64,000 nucleotides of DNA. Origin: Sesamum alatum. Lineage: Eukaryota; Streptophyta; Magnoliopsida; Lamiales; Pedaliaceae. Location: positions 15,511,864 through 15,575,863 of the forward strand of contig JACGWO010000008.1 in NCBI GenBank assembly GCA_034509735.1, in the 5' to 3' direction. The notes under the pieces are model-generated. The model was not told the DNA's origin, searched no databases, and saw nothing but the letters and a program-made list of their open reading frames with translations. This document shows, in pieces, positions 38,010 through 50,356 of this stretch (the stretch's first letter is position 1; every line of letters begins with the position of its first letter). Position numbers and translations under genes: made by a program.

Positions 38010-41000
38010 CTAAAGAGGCTTCACGTGGGTTATATTTAAGAATCCCCGGTGTATCTTGATAATACCCGTGTTGGTGCCCAAATCTATGGGGATTGTATGG
38101 CTCAATAGTGAATTTATCACCCTGATGGAGTGTAAGATAACTGGAACGAATTGCAGTAAAGTAATTATGTTCGAACTCTTCATCATTACCTTGTATACTA
38201 ATTTGAGGGCCTCATTCTTTAGAATCATATTACAAGTCCAAGAGACACATTCGACCTTATGAATTCGCTTGCATGCTTCTCTTGGGTCATAATACTTTGC
38301 ACCCCATTCACCAGAAAATCTCGTCATTTTAGGACCACGCAACCTTTGTCAAAACCGATAATGAGTCTTAAAGTAGTATGCTAGCCACAACATGGACAAA
38401 GTGAATAGGAAAAGAAGGACTTGTACAAGCAGGTCTTAGAGAATTTGCAATGGATTCAAACCTTCACAAATACTTGCCAAGACAGGGATAGCTAGACTCA
38501 CTAGTCGACCATTTGCTGTAAGGAGTGGATCAGCCCGGGAGAGGCGCGCTGGAAGTGCAGGAGCGATGGATATTACAAAACAAAAGCGCAAAAACGACGG
38601 AATTATAGCATACATTAACATGCATAACGGATCAAGGGGTGTGCCCTTGATTCTCCCGGGCATTTGGTGTATCTCATGTTCAAGAAAAGTACACAACATG
38701 GAGGCCAAAGAATTTGGGGGAATAAGAAACACAAAAGAGGAAAATTACCCTCGTAGTTTTCTTTGTTCGGCTACACGCATTGTTCTCTATTTTGCCACCA
38801 AGATCTCAACGTAGAGACCCTTTAAAAATGTCCGCTCGCTTCACCGGAAACCAACGAACTCTCGTGCTAGCAAGAAGCCATTTAAGGGAGAAGGGACATT
38901 GATTAACGCTACCGATGTCTCTAAAGTTCTACCTTGATCGAATCAAGAAGAACAAAGGAAATCTTGGAGGATAGTGAGAAGGGTGGAGAGAGAGAGAGAG
39001 ATGTGAGAGAGGTAGCAAAATCGTATAGAGATTAGTGTGTGAGGTGTGTGTGCTTGAGTATTTATATGACTAGTTCATATAATCCTACTCAAACTCTTTC
39101 AAAGAGCCACACCCTAACCAACTAGGGATTTGACCTAGTCAAACTCATCTTAGGATGAATCCTAGCCATCCATCTCAAATCCTCTAGATCAAATCTCGTC
39201 CACCCATTCTTGATGGGCTTTATGGAATGAACCTATTAAATCTAATTTAAATGGCCCAAGGTCCAACAGACTTTATGTATAAATCTAATTTAATACTTAA
39301 GCCCAAAATAATGATTTCCACCTTTTAATCTAATTAAAAAGGGAAAGCCCAACTTCTAAATTCATAAATCTAATTTATGCTCCAAGCCCGATTAATCCAT
39401 TTAATCGGTGACAACTTGTCACTCCAAAAAAGGACCAATTTAATCCAATTAAATTGTTTCATCTCCCGAAATTAATTCTAAATTGATTCCATCACTTCTA
39501 GTGAACCGTGTGTGACTCTCTAGGTTCACCCTCAACTAGACTTGGACCTACTTCTTGTTATCCTATAACCATAGTAGTCCGTTACCATGGGTGGTCGTCT
39601 AGTAACGGTCAATGGCACTAGAGACTAGGTGTATATATGGCGTGAACATTTAGGCTTCGAGTTACATATAGGTACGGTCCTACTGTCGCCTGTCTCCCGA
39701 CCTTAGTTTAGAGCGTCAGTTCCCTATCCTTGACTAGGTAACTATGCTTCAAGCTTGAGATAGGTTTATCTCTATGATTGATGTAGGAAATTATTTCCCA
39801 CTTAATCAAATGTTATTGCTATAGACTTTGAGAGTCTAAACCATCTCAGAGCGCATAGGAGATCTCGCCGTCATAATCTTCGACAGGGGACAAATCCTGT
39901 CTTGGAATCCACCGTGCTCTCTACGTATTCCAACTGCACTGAACAAGGCTTATGATGACTATTTCTTACGACACAATCACCATTCGCTAGATCCAAGATA
40001 CAACCTTCGTATGTAAGCGACTATCGTGATTCCTCAAGTCCTAGGACTAATCCCAAACTATCGGAACCGGGAATACCAATCATACCGACCAAGCCCTTGT
40101 GGCTTTCATATGGTGATTCCCACAAGTCACCTCAGTCAGCCGACCCCCATGTCAACTAACCCATTAATATTGCATAGACGTCCAACGTCTGTCACTGATG
40201 AAACACGATACTCATCCAATGAATGCAATCCTTAGTGAAAGTCTCTATAGGACCCTCGATACCCAATCTCAGGGTCCTCGACTTGGAGTGTTTCAGACCG
40301 ATCCACAGAAGTTGGTTCCATGACCGCCAACCTATGCGTTGTCCAACTTCTTAGATTAACATGTCCGGTCTGAGGGCGTTTGTTGTGACATCGAAACCAC
40401 ATTCAGTGCTAGCAGTAAGCACAACAAACTCATCGTTGCCTATGGTGAATCCTTACTATATTAATTAACATATTTACTTTCTTTCAAAAATTGGCGAATA
40501 GTTCTCAGAACAGTCAACCCTATTAACTTTCTGATCACCTATTCCAACACTTGCCACGAGGGATGCCATCATAAAAGTACTCAGATGTATGGAATTGCCA
40601 TCCTTAATAGGAAAAACAAACATATAGATCCAACAAGATAAGTATGCCCCAAAGTAGGTTTCCTCCCTGAGACTCCCTTTAATGCTAAGCTTGAAAAAAT
40701 AAGGCTTCCTCTGCAATCAACCATTTTTCATGAGTATTGGTGTCACCAAGAGGTTATGAGTTAATGTAGAATGAATTGCTTTGTTCTCTTTACACAGGGG
40801 AGGTGATTGGTACTTTGTAATATTCTTAGACCAAAACTTCACCCATTTATCGATAGAACATGGGAACACTAACCACCATCGGGGCTTTGAAGTAAATGGT
40901 AAGAGTAAAGTAAATATTGGAACGAGGATAAATCTATCTCCTTTCTTTTCAATGCTGATAAGCTCTAGCTCACTTGGTATGACTTCATTATAAAGACAAC

Positions 41001-41560
41001 CCATTATAGGAGTTCAGTGAGGTCACATAAACCCCACAGTGAAATGGACAACTCTCCTACAGAGGTAAGTAAAGTATTTGTGAGGGGACACCATGCTTCA
41101 CTGAATGCTTGATGATATCAAATTGTAATCGTAAGTAAACAACAAGACCTGAACTGCATCGTATACTTTGATGAAGTGTAATTTATCACCGCATCGACTA
41201 AGTACATCTTCAGTCCACTCTCAATATCCCTTGATGTAGTTGAAGTATCCGGTAAATTAAAGATCATCATCCCGCTTTGCATTGCCTTCAATGATGGAAC
41301 GACCCAAAGTTGGTAAAGGGGCGAGGACATTTAATTGTTTAGGATGAAGAAACTCATGGTGGGTAGCTCGTAAAGTCCATGCCTTAGTGTCTTGCTCAGT
41401 GAAACGTTTTGACATCATTCATCTACGTAAAAGATTGTTATTCTAGGCCATGGGTTCATTTTTTCACCGATGGGGGGGAGTAAGCCACCAACATTGTGCC
41501 CTTCACCATAGGTTGATTTTCATCGGCAAAGATGATCAAGTATTATGAACCCAAAGAAGA
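38010..41560 (-). pseudogene. Plant mobile domain (PMD, aminotransferase-like) family pseudogene, split by a solo LTR
   Basis: On the minus strand, frames from 41,560 to 40,550 read MIIFADENQPMVKG, ARDIESGLK-like sequence, then GCLYNEVIPSELELI and KWVKFWSKNITKYQSPPL. They then read EETYFGAYLSCWIYMFVFPIKDG and MMASLVAS. After the LTR (38517-40549) the same protein continues as NGRLVSLAIPVLASICEGLN (38516-38440), and weaker frames run to 38010 (FSGEWGAKYYDPREAC). This is the pattern of the plant PMD family, proteins related to transposon-borne genes. Frameshifts and stops occur throughout. Family name is from memory of its motifs; function of this copy is none. Confidence 0.6.
38517..40549 (-). 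repeat. Solo LTR of the Copia A/C lineage, inserted in the PMD pseudogene
   Basis: The 2,033-bp LTR starts TGTTGGAATAGGTGATCAG on the minus strand (at 40549) and ends CCTTACA (38517). It is flanked by TTTGC (38512-38516) and CTTGC (40550-40554), a 5-bp target duplication with one mismatch. It carries the conserved inner block (39500-39632) and a (GA)n run (38986-39001). No internal region is present, so it is a recombination product of a full element. Confidence 0.85.
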
Positions 41561-42111
41561 CGTATTTTTAAAGTAAACCATGTGGTATTTTATCAAAAGA
41601 AAAAAGAGGCATTGAGTTAGTTCAAATCCAATAACAAATTCAAAGCTAATTTTTTTAATTGGATGTATATATAGATATATACATATATCTAGTTGATCAA
41701 TATCTTTTTGGTCTGGTTCTACGCTTGCAAGGCCCAATACTTTAAATGAAGAATCTCATGTCTCAGGGGCACTACCTAAAGGCACATATATCAAGAATTT
41801 CCATATGATGGGAAGATGCACCAATTTTAAGTATATATATGTATATTAGGGCATTCTTCTCGAAAGACAATGCCCAGATGACAAGAAGATGCAAATGACA
41901 AGAAGACGCAACAATCAACCTCAAAGAAAGTTCCCTCAATTTACTTTGTTGCTAACCACATTTAATGATAAAGAAGTGATGTTGGTCAGAGCTTGACAAT
42001 GCTTGACTAAATCTCAAGCAACTGAATGATGAAAAAAACAAAAGAGAAAGGAAAAAAAATTGGAGATGTTCTCAGTCTAGGGTAATGTTGCAATTGTCTT
42101 TTAGAATATAT
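41561..42111. other. Gene-free stretch before Copia B
   Basis: The DNA is AT-rich with no supported gene. It contains two similar stretches with CAAGAAGATGCA/CAAGAAGACGCA near 41,880-41,910. Its right end is the target copy TATAT (42107-42111) of Copia B. Confidence 0.5.
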
Positions 42112-42483
42112 TGATAAAATACAGCTTTAAGAACCTCCTATAAGTCTTTTTAAACAACCTTCAGGAAGGAGTCAAGGGAAAGAAGTAATTTTTGGTTTAA
42201 AGCAAGTGGTAATCGCATTTCTTAGGAAACACGCCTTTATTACTTGTAGGGAACTTCTGCTGTAATTATTTTTAACCGTCTTTGTTAGTTAGGTTAAGTT
42301 AGTATAAGCTGTTAAGAGGAGTTATGAGTAGTTAGTTTGTTAGTAAGCCAATCTCTTCTCTTTATAAATAGGGGTTTATTGTACAAAGCTTATAACTTAC
42401 TTTTTCATCTTGTTTTAGAATTCTTCAAGCAATAGAGTATATCCATTCGTGGCGTCCTTGCGTTGTTTTGCTGTTTTTCAGCA
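42112..42483 (+). repeat. Copia B 5' LTR
   Basis: It starts TGATAAAATACAGC and ends TTTTTCAGCA. A TTTATAAATAGG TATA-type promoter lies at about 42,360. The end at 42483 rather than 42480 is chosen because it makes the target duplication exact. Confidence 0.88.
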
Positions 42484-42604
42484 TGGTATCAGAGCCACCA
42501 ACTGATGGTCTCTGGTCTGCTTCTTTTTCTTGATAATAGATTGCGCACCAGTTCTTTCTAATAACGATTTCCTTTTTTTTTTCATTACACTCGATTGTTT
42601 TGCC

Positions 42605-43545
42605 ATGACTCAAAGGATGTCGCCAGTGACTCATTAGAGGCAGTTGAAGAGAAGAAGCCTCAAGGGTTTCTAGAAGCTTTGCGACTACACAATTGAGACC
42701 ACTCAGGAGTAACTCTAGTCTCAGTTCCACTTGATGGCTCTAATTTCCTCTTTTGGAGTCGCTCTATCTGAATGGGGCTTGGGGCAAATTGCAAGTTAGG
42801 TTTCATTGATGGTTCATGCGAGAAGCCTCCGAAAAAGGAGGCTTTTTCGAAGGCTTGTGAACAACAAATTAAAATTGATCGTATGGTAGTCTCATGGATT
42901 CTGAATTCAATTGCGAAGGAGATAGCTGAGGGTTTTCCGTACACGACTTCGACCTAGGACTTGTGGTTGGAACATGAATCTCAATATGGAGAGAGCAATG
43001 GGCCATTGCTCTATCAATTACAGAGACAAATTGCATCTATTTCCTAATGGGATTTGGGGATAGCTGCGTACTTCACCAAGCTCAAGAAGTTGTGGACGAA
43101 TTGGGGTGTCTGACCACCTTGCCCCTTGCTCTTGCGGATCTAGTAAAACAATGCAGATCTGAATGCATCCAACTAGCTGATGCAGCTCTTCATGGGTCTC
43201 AATGAAGGCTATGATCATGTCAAGAATTAGGTACTTTTGATGGACCCTTTGCCCATTGTAGCTAAGGCCTACTCCATGTTTCTTTGGGTGGAAAAGCAAT
43301 GAGAGGTGTCCACGGGCACGAGTAATGGGTTCCAAGATGGAGCCATGAATGCAAGAAACTTGAACGGTCAGAGGCGAAGTGGTTTTAGGCCTCCCCCAAG
43401 AAGAGGAAACCAAGACAGGAGGTCACAGTATTGCGACAATTGCAATAAGAATGGGCACACCAGGGAGACTTATTTCCTATTGAATGGGTATCTAGAATGG
43501 TATAGAACCATGATAGATCAAATGAGATGAGGTGGTGATATTGTA
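42605..43545 (+). pseudogene. Copia B gag
   Basis: The frame begins at the ATG at 42605 (MTQRMSPV), meets a stop within a dozen codons, and continues in broken frames. Recognisable gag parts are ANCKLGFIDGS at about 42,784 and RMVVSWILNSIAKEIAEG at 42,880-42,935. A zinc knuckle CDNCNKNGHTRETY lies near 43,430-43,475, where the last Cys position is Tyr. It ends at about 43,530, just before the inserted LTR. Confidence 0.75.
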
Positions 43546-43587
43546 GGAAGGGCCCTCAACTCAGCCCATAAAGTGGATGCAGGGAGC

Positions 43588-44033
43588 TGAAAGGGTGGAT
43601 CGATAGGGGAACATGTGGCGGAAGCGTGGAAAAAAAATGATAACAATAATTCCATACCAAGGGGTTTTCCCTTGGTTTTCTCAGGCGTTTGGTGTATAAC
43701 GTGTAAAATAATACAACAAAAACAAAACCACGTTGGTCGTGGAATCAAGAAACAAGGCGCAAGAATACTAAACAAGAAACTCACCCTCGTAGATTATCTC
43801 TAACGGGTACACGCTTTGAATCCATACGTTCCTTTTCACCACTAGATTTCAACGTGAAATCCTCTAATTCGTCCACAAAATCCTCCAGGGAGCAACGACA
43901 CTCATGCTAGCAAGTGAATATCGAAAGACAACCGAAAGACGCTATCGATTAATGCTATCGGTTTCTTTAGTTCTTACTTGATTCCATGATCAAGAAGAAC
44001 AAGCAAGTATGTGTGTGTTCTTGGAGAAGGGAG

Positions 44034-44084
<51 letters not shown>

Positions 44085-45544
44085 TTAGAAAAAAATCTAA
44101 ATTTTTTCTTTTTATATTTCAAGAGTCAAGACTTGGTGTTACTCTAATTAGGAAAGACATATTCTCAACTTCTAAAGAGGTGGTCAACTTAATGTCTCTT
44201 CCAAGAAGAGATCTTGACCACACGTCTCATCAATCTCTTGGCCAAATCTTGGCAGTCCATTTCACCACAATCATAAATCCAATTTATGAAATAAGCCTAA
44301 ATTAATCCAATTAATTAAACTTTTGGAAATCCAACTTATATATTATTTCCATAAATGATCCAATCATTTATGTTCTCCAAGTACATGATCTAATCTAATT
44401 GAATCACTTCCCTTCTTTGTGAATTAGTTCTAAACTAATTCCTTTGAAGTCCGGTGAATTGTGTGTGACTCTTTAGGTTCACCTTTAGCTAGACTTGGGC
44501 CTGTGTCAAGTATCAAGTAATCAAATCCACTTGGCTAATAATTTCTGATTATCCCATAACCAGAAGTGCCCGTCACCATAGGTGGTTGTCTAGCAATGAT
44601 CAACCGCACTAGAGGCTAGGTGAATGAAACGAGGTAAACGTTTAGGCTCCTGAGTGCATACAAGTACAGTCCTTCTATCTGTTGTCTCCTGGCCATAGTC
44701 TAGGGCATGAAATTGAGCGTCGGTTTCCATCTTGGACTAGATGTCTATACTTAATATTTGAGACCCCATTTACCTTACTGATTGCACTGGAAAACCTAGT
44801 CCATTCGAACAGTCACTGTGGCCACAGATTTTAAGGCTTAAATGAGTCTCAGAGTGTATAGGAGAAGCTACTACCGTGAACGGGACAGGGGATGGATTCT
44901 CTCTTGGACCCCATCGTCCTCACTACATATTCCAGCTGCACTAGATAAGGCTTATGATGATAATACCCTATGGCATAGTCACTGCTTGCCAGACCCAAGG
45001 TACAACCATCATATGAATGCGACTGCCATGGTTGCTCAAGTCAGAGGACTAATCTCATACTATTGGAGCCGGCAATTTCAGTCATACCAACCAAGCCGCC
45101 AAGGCTTCCATATGACGATTCCCGCCAGTCAGTTCAGTCAGTTGACCACCTTGCCAACCAACCCATCAAAATTGCATAGACGACCCTCGTATAATGCCGA
45201 TGAAATACAACATTCACCTAGTGAGTGCAATACTTGATGCAAGTATCTACGGGACGCTCGATGCTGTCTCGAGGTCCTTGACTTGGAAGATTTCAGACCT
45301 ACCTGTGAAGTTGGTTTCAATACTGTCAATCCAGGCACAGTTCTTCTCCAAGGGTTTAACGAAGTTAGTCTGAGGGCTTTGTTGCATATGTTAACATAAA
45401 TATCACAGAGTAAGTACAACAAAGAATCAATGCCAAAATGAATACTTACTATTATTCATTAAATGATATTACATCAAACTGAAGTTAAAAGAAAATAGTT
45501 ACAAAAATCGAATCTAATTGGCTTTCTGGTCACCTATTTTAATA
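43588..45544 (-). repeat. Solo LTR of the Copia A/C lineage nested in Copia B
   Basis: The 1,957-bp LTR is flanked by a perfect duplication GGAGC (43583-43587 and 45545-45549). On the minus strand it begins TATTAAAATAGGTGACCAG, a decayed form of the usual TGTTAGAATAGG, and ends CCCTTTCA. It holds the conserved inner block (44455-44625) and a long (GA)n run (44038-44081). Confidence 0.9.
44038..44081. repeat. (GA)22 microsatellite in the nested solo LTR
   Basis: About 22 uninterrupted GA units inside the LTR at 43588-45544, at the place that is microsatellite-rich in other LTR copies. Confidence 0.97.
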
Positions 45545-45549
45545 GGAGC

Positions 45550-48500
45550 TCCTAAGGAACAATTAACAGAGGCCAAGATAATGGAAATTTGAGTGAGATT
45601 GTGAGGATTGAACTGATGAGGTTGATGCAGGAAAAAAAGAAGTACAAGTGAGAATAACACTAACCTGGTGGATCACGAGGACTTTGCAGGTACGATTCTA
45701 AATCTAGTGCCCACCTCTAATTTGTCTAAGAACTGCCGGATAATAGAGAGCTACTTTGGTCCACATGTGTGTCGATCTCTCATTATTCATGAATCTGGCG
45801 AATCGTAAAGTGCCTGCATGTGTAAAATTGCCCGATGGGACTAAGAAGAGAGTAGTGCTGAGAGGGGACATCCAATTTCGAAAGATATTAGACTCAAACA
45901 CGTGTTGCACATTCCCTCGTTTAAATACAATCTTTTATCAGTTAATAAATTGTGCGCTGAAGCTTGTATTGGTGTTAATTTTACAAAGGAGCACTGTGTT
46001 TTGCAGGACCCTTTGACTCATAGGATAATTCTATAGGCCAGTAGGTAGGAAGGCTTTTACCTATTGGACAAAGACTCCTTCACTAAGCCTGCACACAAGG
46101 AACAACATAGAGATAGGACTGCTTTTACTTGTATATCCTCTAGGGAAACAAAGTTTGATGTTTGGCATAAAAGGTTGGAACATGTGTTCCCTGATGTAAT
46201 GAAACAATTATATTTCTTGAGAAATAAAAGTTGTGACTTAAGTCTTTGTGAGATATGCCCATTAGCAAAACAACTTAGAGTTGCCTTTTCTTTAAGTAAC
46301 TCTTGTTCTAACGTTGCATTTGAATTAATTCACACAAACATATGGGGTCCTTGTGGGGATTCTTCTATCAATAATACGTCTATATGCTCATGATAGTAGA
46401 CAACTTCAATAGGGCCACTTGGGTATACTTAATGCAACATAAATCACAGATGCTAGGAAAACTGAAAACCTTCTTTAGTCTCATGAAAACACAGTTTAGG
46501 ATCAAGATTAAACAAGTTAGATCTGACAATGGTATCGAGTTTACTAGCCTAGACTGTCAAAACGTTTTCAAGGTGTTGTGCACCAGAAAACATGTGTTTA
46601 AACAAAATGGTGTTGTGGAAAGGAAGCACCAACATCTTCTTCAACTGGCGAGGGCCTTATTTCAAGCTAATTTGCCTAAGAAATTTTGGGGGTGGGGCAT
46701 TTTTGACAGCTACTTATATAATTAATAGACTGCCTACACCCACTTGCACTGAAAGACACCATATGAAATCCTACATAAGAAGAAAGCTACATATGATCAC
46801 TTTAAGATTTTTGGTTGTCTTTGCTTTGATGCCAATGTTCTTCCTCATAAGGGTAAGTTTGACCAATGTGCTTATAGATGCATATTCCTATGACACGCAC
46901 ATGGGCAAAAGGGATATAAATTGTTTAACTTGGACATTAATGCTATTCTTCTATCAAGGGATGTGACATTTCATGAGGGGGTGTTTCCCTTTAAGGAAGT
47001 TCAGCTTATAGGTCCTTGCTTACCTTTGCCAGCTTTGGATACTGGGCATGATTCCCCCTTGGACTTGGGAACTTCTCTAAAGGACAAGGCACCCATACAG
47101 CTAAGCAGGTCCACTAGACAACTAAAGAGGTCGGGCTGGCTTCAAGACTTTTCTTGTTCCTTCTTTGAAGATAACAGTAGGGTAGACATGTCCTCCCTAA
47201 TAAACATAGTTGCTTTGTAGATTCTATGACTTCCTTGCAGGAACCAAGGAACTTTGCAGAAGCAGCAAATGAAGACTGGAGGGCTGCCATGAGAGCTGTG
47301 ATACAGGCACTTTGAAAGGAATGGGACCTAGCTGCTCACTTCTTTGCCTCCGGACAAGAGAGCCATTGGTTGTAGGTGGGTATAAAAGGTGAAGCTCAAT
47401 GTAGATGGGTCTATAGGAAGGTGCAAAGTCATGCTTGTAGCTAAAGGCTACAGCCAGGTAGAAGGAGCGAATTACACAGATTGTTTTGCACCAGCAGCCA
47501 AGGCTGTTACAATTAAGGTTTTGCTGGCAGTTGCAACTTCAAATGGTTGGCTGTTGCACCAGGTTGACGTGAACAATGCCTTCCTACATGGAAGTCATGA
47601 AGAAGATATATACATGGAGGCTCCAGAAGGGTACAAGGTTCCATCAGGATAAGTTTGAAAGCTAAAAAATTCTGTATATGGGCTGAAGCAGGCTTGAGGT
47701 AGTGTAATCAAGCTTTTACAGAGAGGATTCCAGAGTTTGGCTTTGAACAGTCGAAGCATGATCATTGCTTATTTGTCAAACGAACAAGTTTGAGGTTAAT
47801 TGCCTTGCTAGTATCTGTTGATGACATACTGATCACAACTGCCTCAGAGGTACAAATCAAGGAAGTAACAACCTACTTGCATGACCTTTTTACCATTAAA
47901 GTTATAGGACCAACAAAGTTTTTCCTTGGCATCGAACTTTCCAGATCGTCTGCAGGGCTTGTGGCAACTCAAAGGACGTACACATTAGACATTATCAATG
48001 ATACAGGACTATCACAAGCTAAGACAGTTGGAGCACCTCTCCCAGGAGGACTCAAGCTAGTTGCGGATCCAGGAGAAGCCTTATCTGATCCCTCGAGGTA
48101 CAGAGGACTGGTTGGGAGATTCTTGCACCAGTCATTCACAAAGGTTTATGTGTCATATGTAACACAACAGTTGAGTCAGTTCTTGCAGAACCCATCCAAG
48201 AAACATTGGGATGCTTTTGTTCACATGGAGAAGTACTTAAAGGGGTGTACCGCTACAAGTTTGTTCTTCCCATATGAAAATAACCTTCGATTGACAACCT
48301 TCTTTGATGCAGATTGGGTAGCTTGCTTGAACACAACGAGATCACTAACTGGATTTTGCATCTTCTTGGGCCGATGTCTCATTTGCTGGAAGACAAAAAA
48401 GCAGGCCACAGTCTCGAAGTCCACGACGGAAGTGGAATACAGGACCATGGCTTCGATTGTCTGTGAACTCATGTGGATCACATACATCTTGCAGGATCTT

Positions 48501-48620
48501 GGGGTTGTTGTTCAGCTACCCATGCCATTCCATTATGACAATAGGGCGGCACTCCATATCACAACCAATCTCGTTTTTCACGAGCATTCGAAGCATCTCA
48601 AAATAGACTGTCATAAGTGA
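45550..48620 (+). pseudogene. Copia B pol: protease remnant, integrase, reverse transcriptase, RNase H
   Basis: Integrase zinc region (FDVWHKRLEHV, LCEICPLAK) lies at 46,150-46,270. Integrase core (ELIHTNIWGPCG, then VDNFNRATWVYLM, then VRSDNGIEF) lies at 46,320-46,560, with a frameshift at about 46,387. Reverse transcriptase covers 47,389-47,652 (MLVAKGYSQ, VDVNNAFLHG) and 47,790-48,620. Its catalytic box reads SVDDILIT rather than YVDD. RNase H ends in the same long frame (DADWVACLNTTRSLTGFC, FHEHSKHLKIDCH). The final 276-codon frame is the best-preserved retroelement coding stretch in the window. Confidence 0.9.
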
Positions 48621-48768
48621 GAGATAAGTACAAGCAAGGTTTTATACTTCTCTCACACGTTACTTCAAATTCACCAGTCGTTGATATCCTCACCAAACCC
48701 TTGTCAGAAGCTGCCTTTAGGAATATGCACTCCAAGTTGAACCTTGTGACATTCCCCCAAGTTCAACG

Positions 48769-49159
48769 TGGGGGTGGGGGGGGGGGCTGATAAAATACAC
48801 CTTCAAGAACCTCCTATAAGTCTTGCTAAACAACCTTCAAGAATGAGTCAAGGGAAAGAAGTAGTTTTTGGTTAAGGCAAGTGGTAATCGCATTTATCAG
48901 GAACATGCCATTTTTTAGTTGTAGGGCACTTTCTACTGTAATTATTTTTAACCATGTTTGTTAGTTAGGTTAAGTTAGTTTGAGTTGTTAAGAGGAGTTA
49001 TGAGAAGTTAGTTTGTTAGTCAGCCAATCTCTTCCATCTAAAAATAGGGTTTCACTGTACAGAGCTTAGAACTCACTTTTTCATCTTGTTTTAGAATTCT
49101 TCAAGCAATACAGCATATCCATTCATGGCTTCCTTGCGTTGTTTTACTGTTTTTCAACA
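48769..49159 (+). repeat. Copia B polypurine tract and 3' LTR
   Basis: The G-rich tract (48769-48786) primes plus-strand synthesis in such elements. The LTR proper is 48788-49159, the same 372-bp length as the 5' LTR, but clearly diverged from it at many sites. Confidence 0.88.
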
Positions 49160-49164
49160 TATAT

Positions 49165-49845
49165 GGAGAAAACAAAGAAAGACCTTGCATCAAGAATCTA
49201 GCAGGGATATGTACAGAACAAAAACAAAGAACAATCCTACCGTTTTGAAGACGAATGTGAAGACTTAATTGTTCTGACTAATTCGACTTGCAACAGAAAA
49301 TTCTGTAAACAAAAAACGACATATAATCGGGTTCATGCAGGGGAAAGAAACTGAAAGGCGAAGGAGACACCAAATTTCGAGCTGCACGCAATTGGAAGAA
49401 CAAGATCATCGTTACAAAATTCTCAAAAGCAAGCTAAAAATTAGGAGAATCTGAAATTATGATTGGGTAAATATTATCGTAACAAGATAATTAAAATTCA
49501 AGAGGAAACTCCAAGATTAAAGCTTCTCACGAATTGAAATTTTGCAGAAGAATCATTAGCACATTACCACAAACACCTAGTGCACACACCCAAAATCTGA
49601 AAAGAGAAAAAACATTTGATTACCGGAGCAAGCCACAGATTTTTCCCGACATCCAATTTTGTGATGCTTGATACGTACGAAGTTGAGCTCTTTATATAGG
49701 CACTCAATGAGTTGATCAAGTTCTATTAGGATTGATGGTTTTAAGTTATAGTCCAACTAGAATTTCATTGTCAAAGAGCCGCTAGAATTACAAGATGTCG
49801 GGAGAATAACTCGTGGTTGATTTCGGTCACCTCAGTGCCCAAAAA
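49165..49845 (-). promoter_or_regulatory. Unassigned stretch with a minus-strand TATA box
   Basis: No gene is recognised. On the minus strand TATATAAA lies at 49691-49698. About 50 bases downstream is an ATG with a short frame (MSGKICGLLR), and 60 bases on a pyrimidine-rich TTTTCTCTTTTCAG splice-acceptor-like site (about 49,597-49,610). It could be the 5' end of a host gene cut off by Copia B. The signals are weak. Confidence 0.25.
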
Positions 49846-50286
49846 TGAAAGTGTGGATGGGCCCGGGAGACACGCGCCGAAGCGTGGGATTAATGACTTT
49901 AAAAACAAAAAAGAAAAACATTATCAAAGCAAAGATCAAGGGTGTGCCCTTGATAATCCCGGGCATTAGGTGTATTTTCATGTGATATAAACACATAGAA
50001 TACATGAAAGAGGCTCTAGCATACATAAAAGGTTGCAAGAAACATAAATAGGTATACGTTCACGTCGTTTCTTGCTCAGCTATGTGCTTTGTTCCGTATT
50101 CCCACCATAAGTACTCAACATAGAGCACCTCCAAAGTGATCCACAAGGTTCATCGGAATTCTACGTCCCTCGTGCTAGCAAGGTTACGTAAAAGGGAGAA
50201 GAGATTATCACCACCAACGTTATTGTATTAATATAGATGACAATCTATGTTCTTGCTTGAATGTGTCAAGAAGAACAAAAGTGTTC

Positions 50287-50356
<70 letters not shown>

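Larger units (their letters stand above)
42112..49159 (+). mobile_element. Copia B: Ty1/Copia retrotransposon with short LTRs, interrupted by a solo LTR
   Basis: LTRs of 372 bp (42112-42483 and 48788-49159) are flanked by a perfect TATAT duplication (42107-42111, 49160-49164). The PBS TGGTATCAGAGC abuts the left LTR (42484-42495). A G-rich polypurine tract abuts the right LTR (48769-48786). Removing the inserted LTR (43588-45544 plus one target copy) leaves about 5.1 kb, normal for a Copia element. All genes are broken. Confidence 0.93.

Noticed and set aside
38056..38262. Plus-strand frame of 68 codons
   Set aside because: It is antisense to the longer minus-strand PMD remnant.
44009..44305. 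98-codon frame with Arg-Glu repeats
   Set aside because: It is translated from the GA microsatellite inside an LTR.
50289..50351. Tandem repeats as a CRISPR-like or satellite array
   Set aside because: Simple dinucleotide runs only; the genome is plant nuclear DNA and no spacer structure exists.
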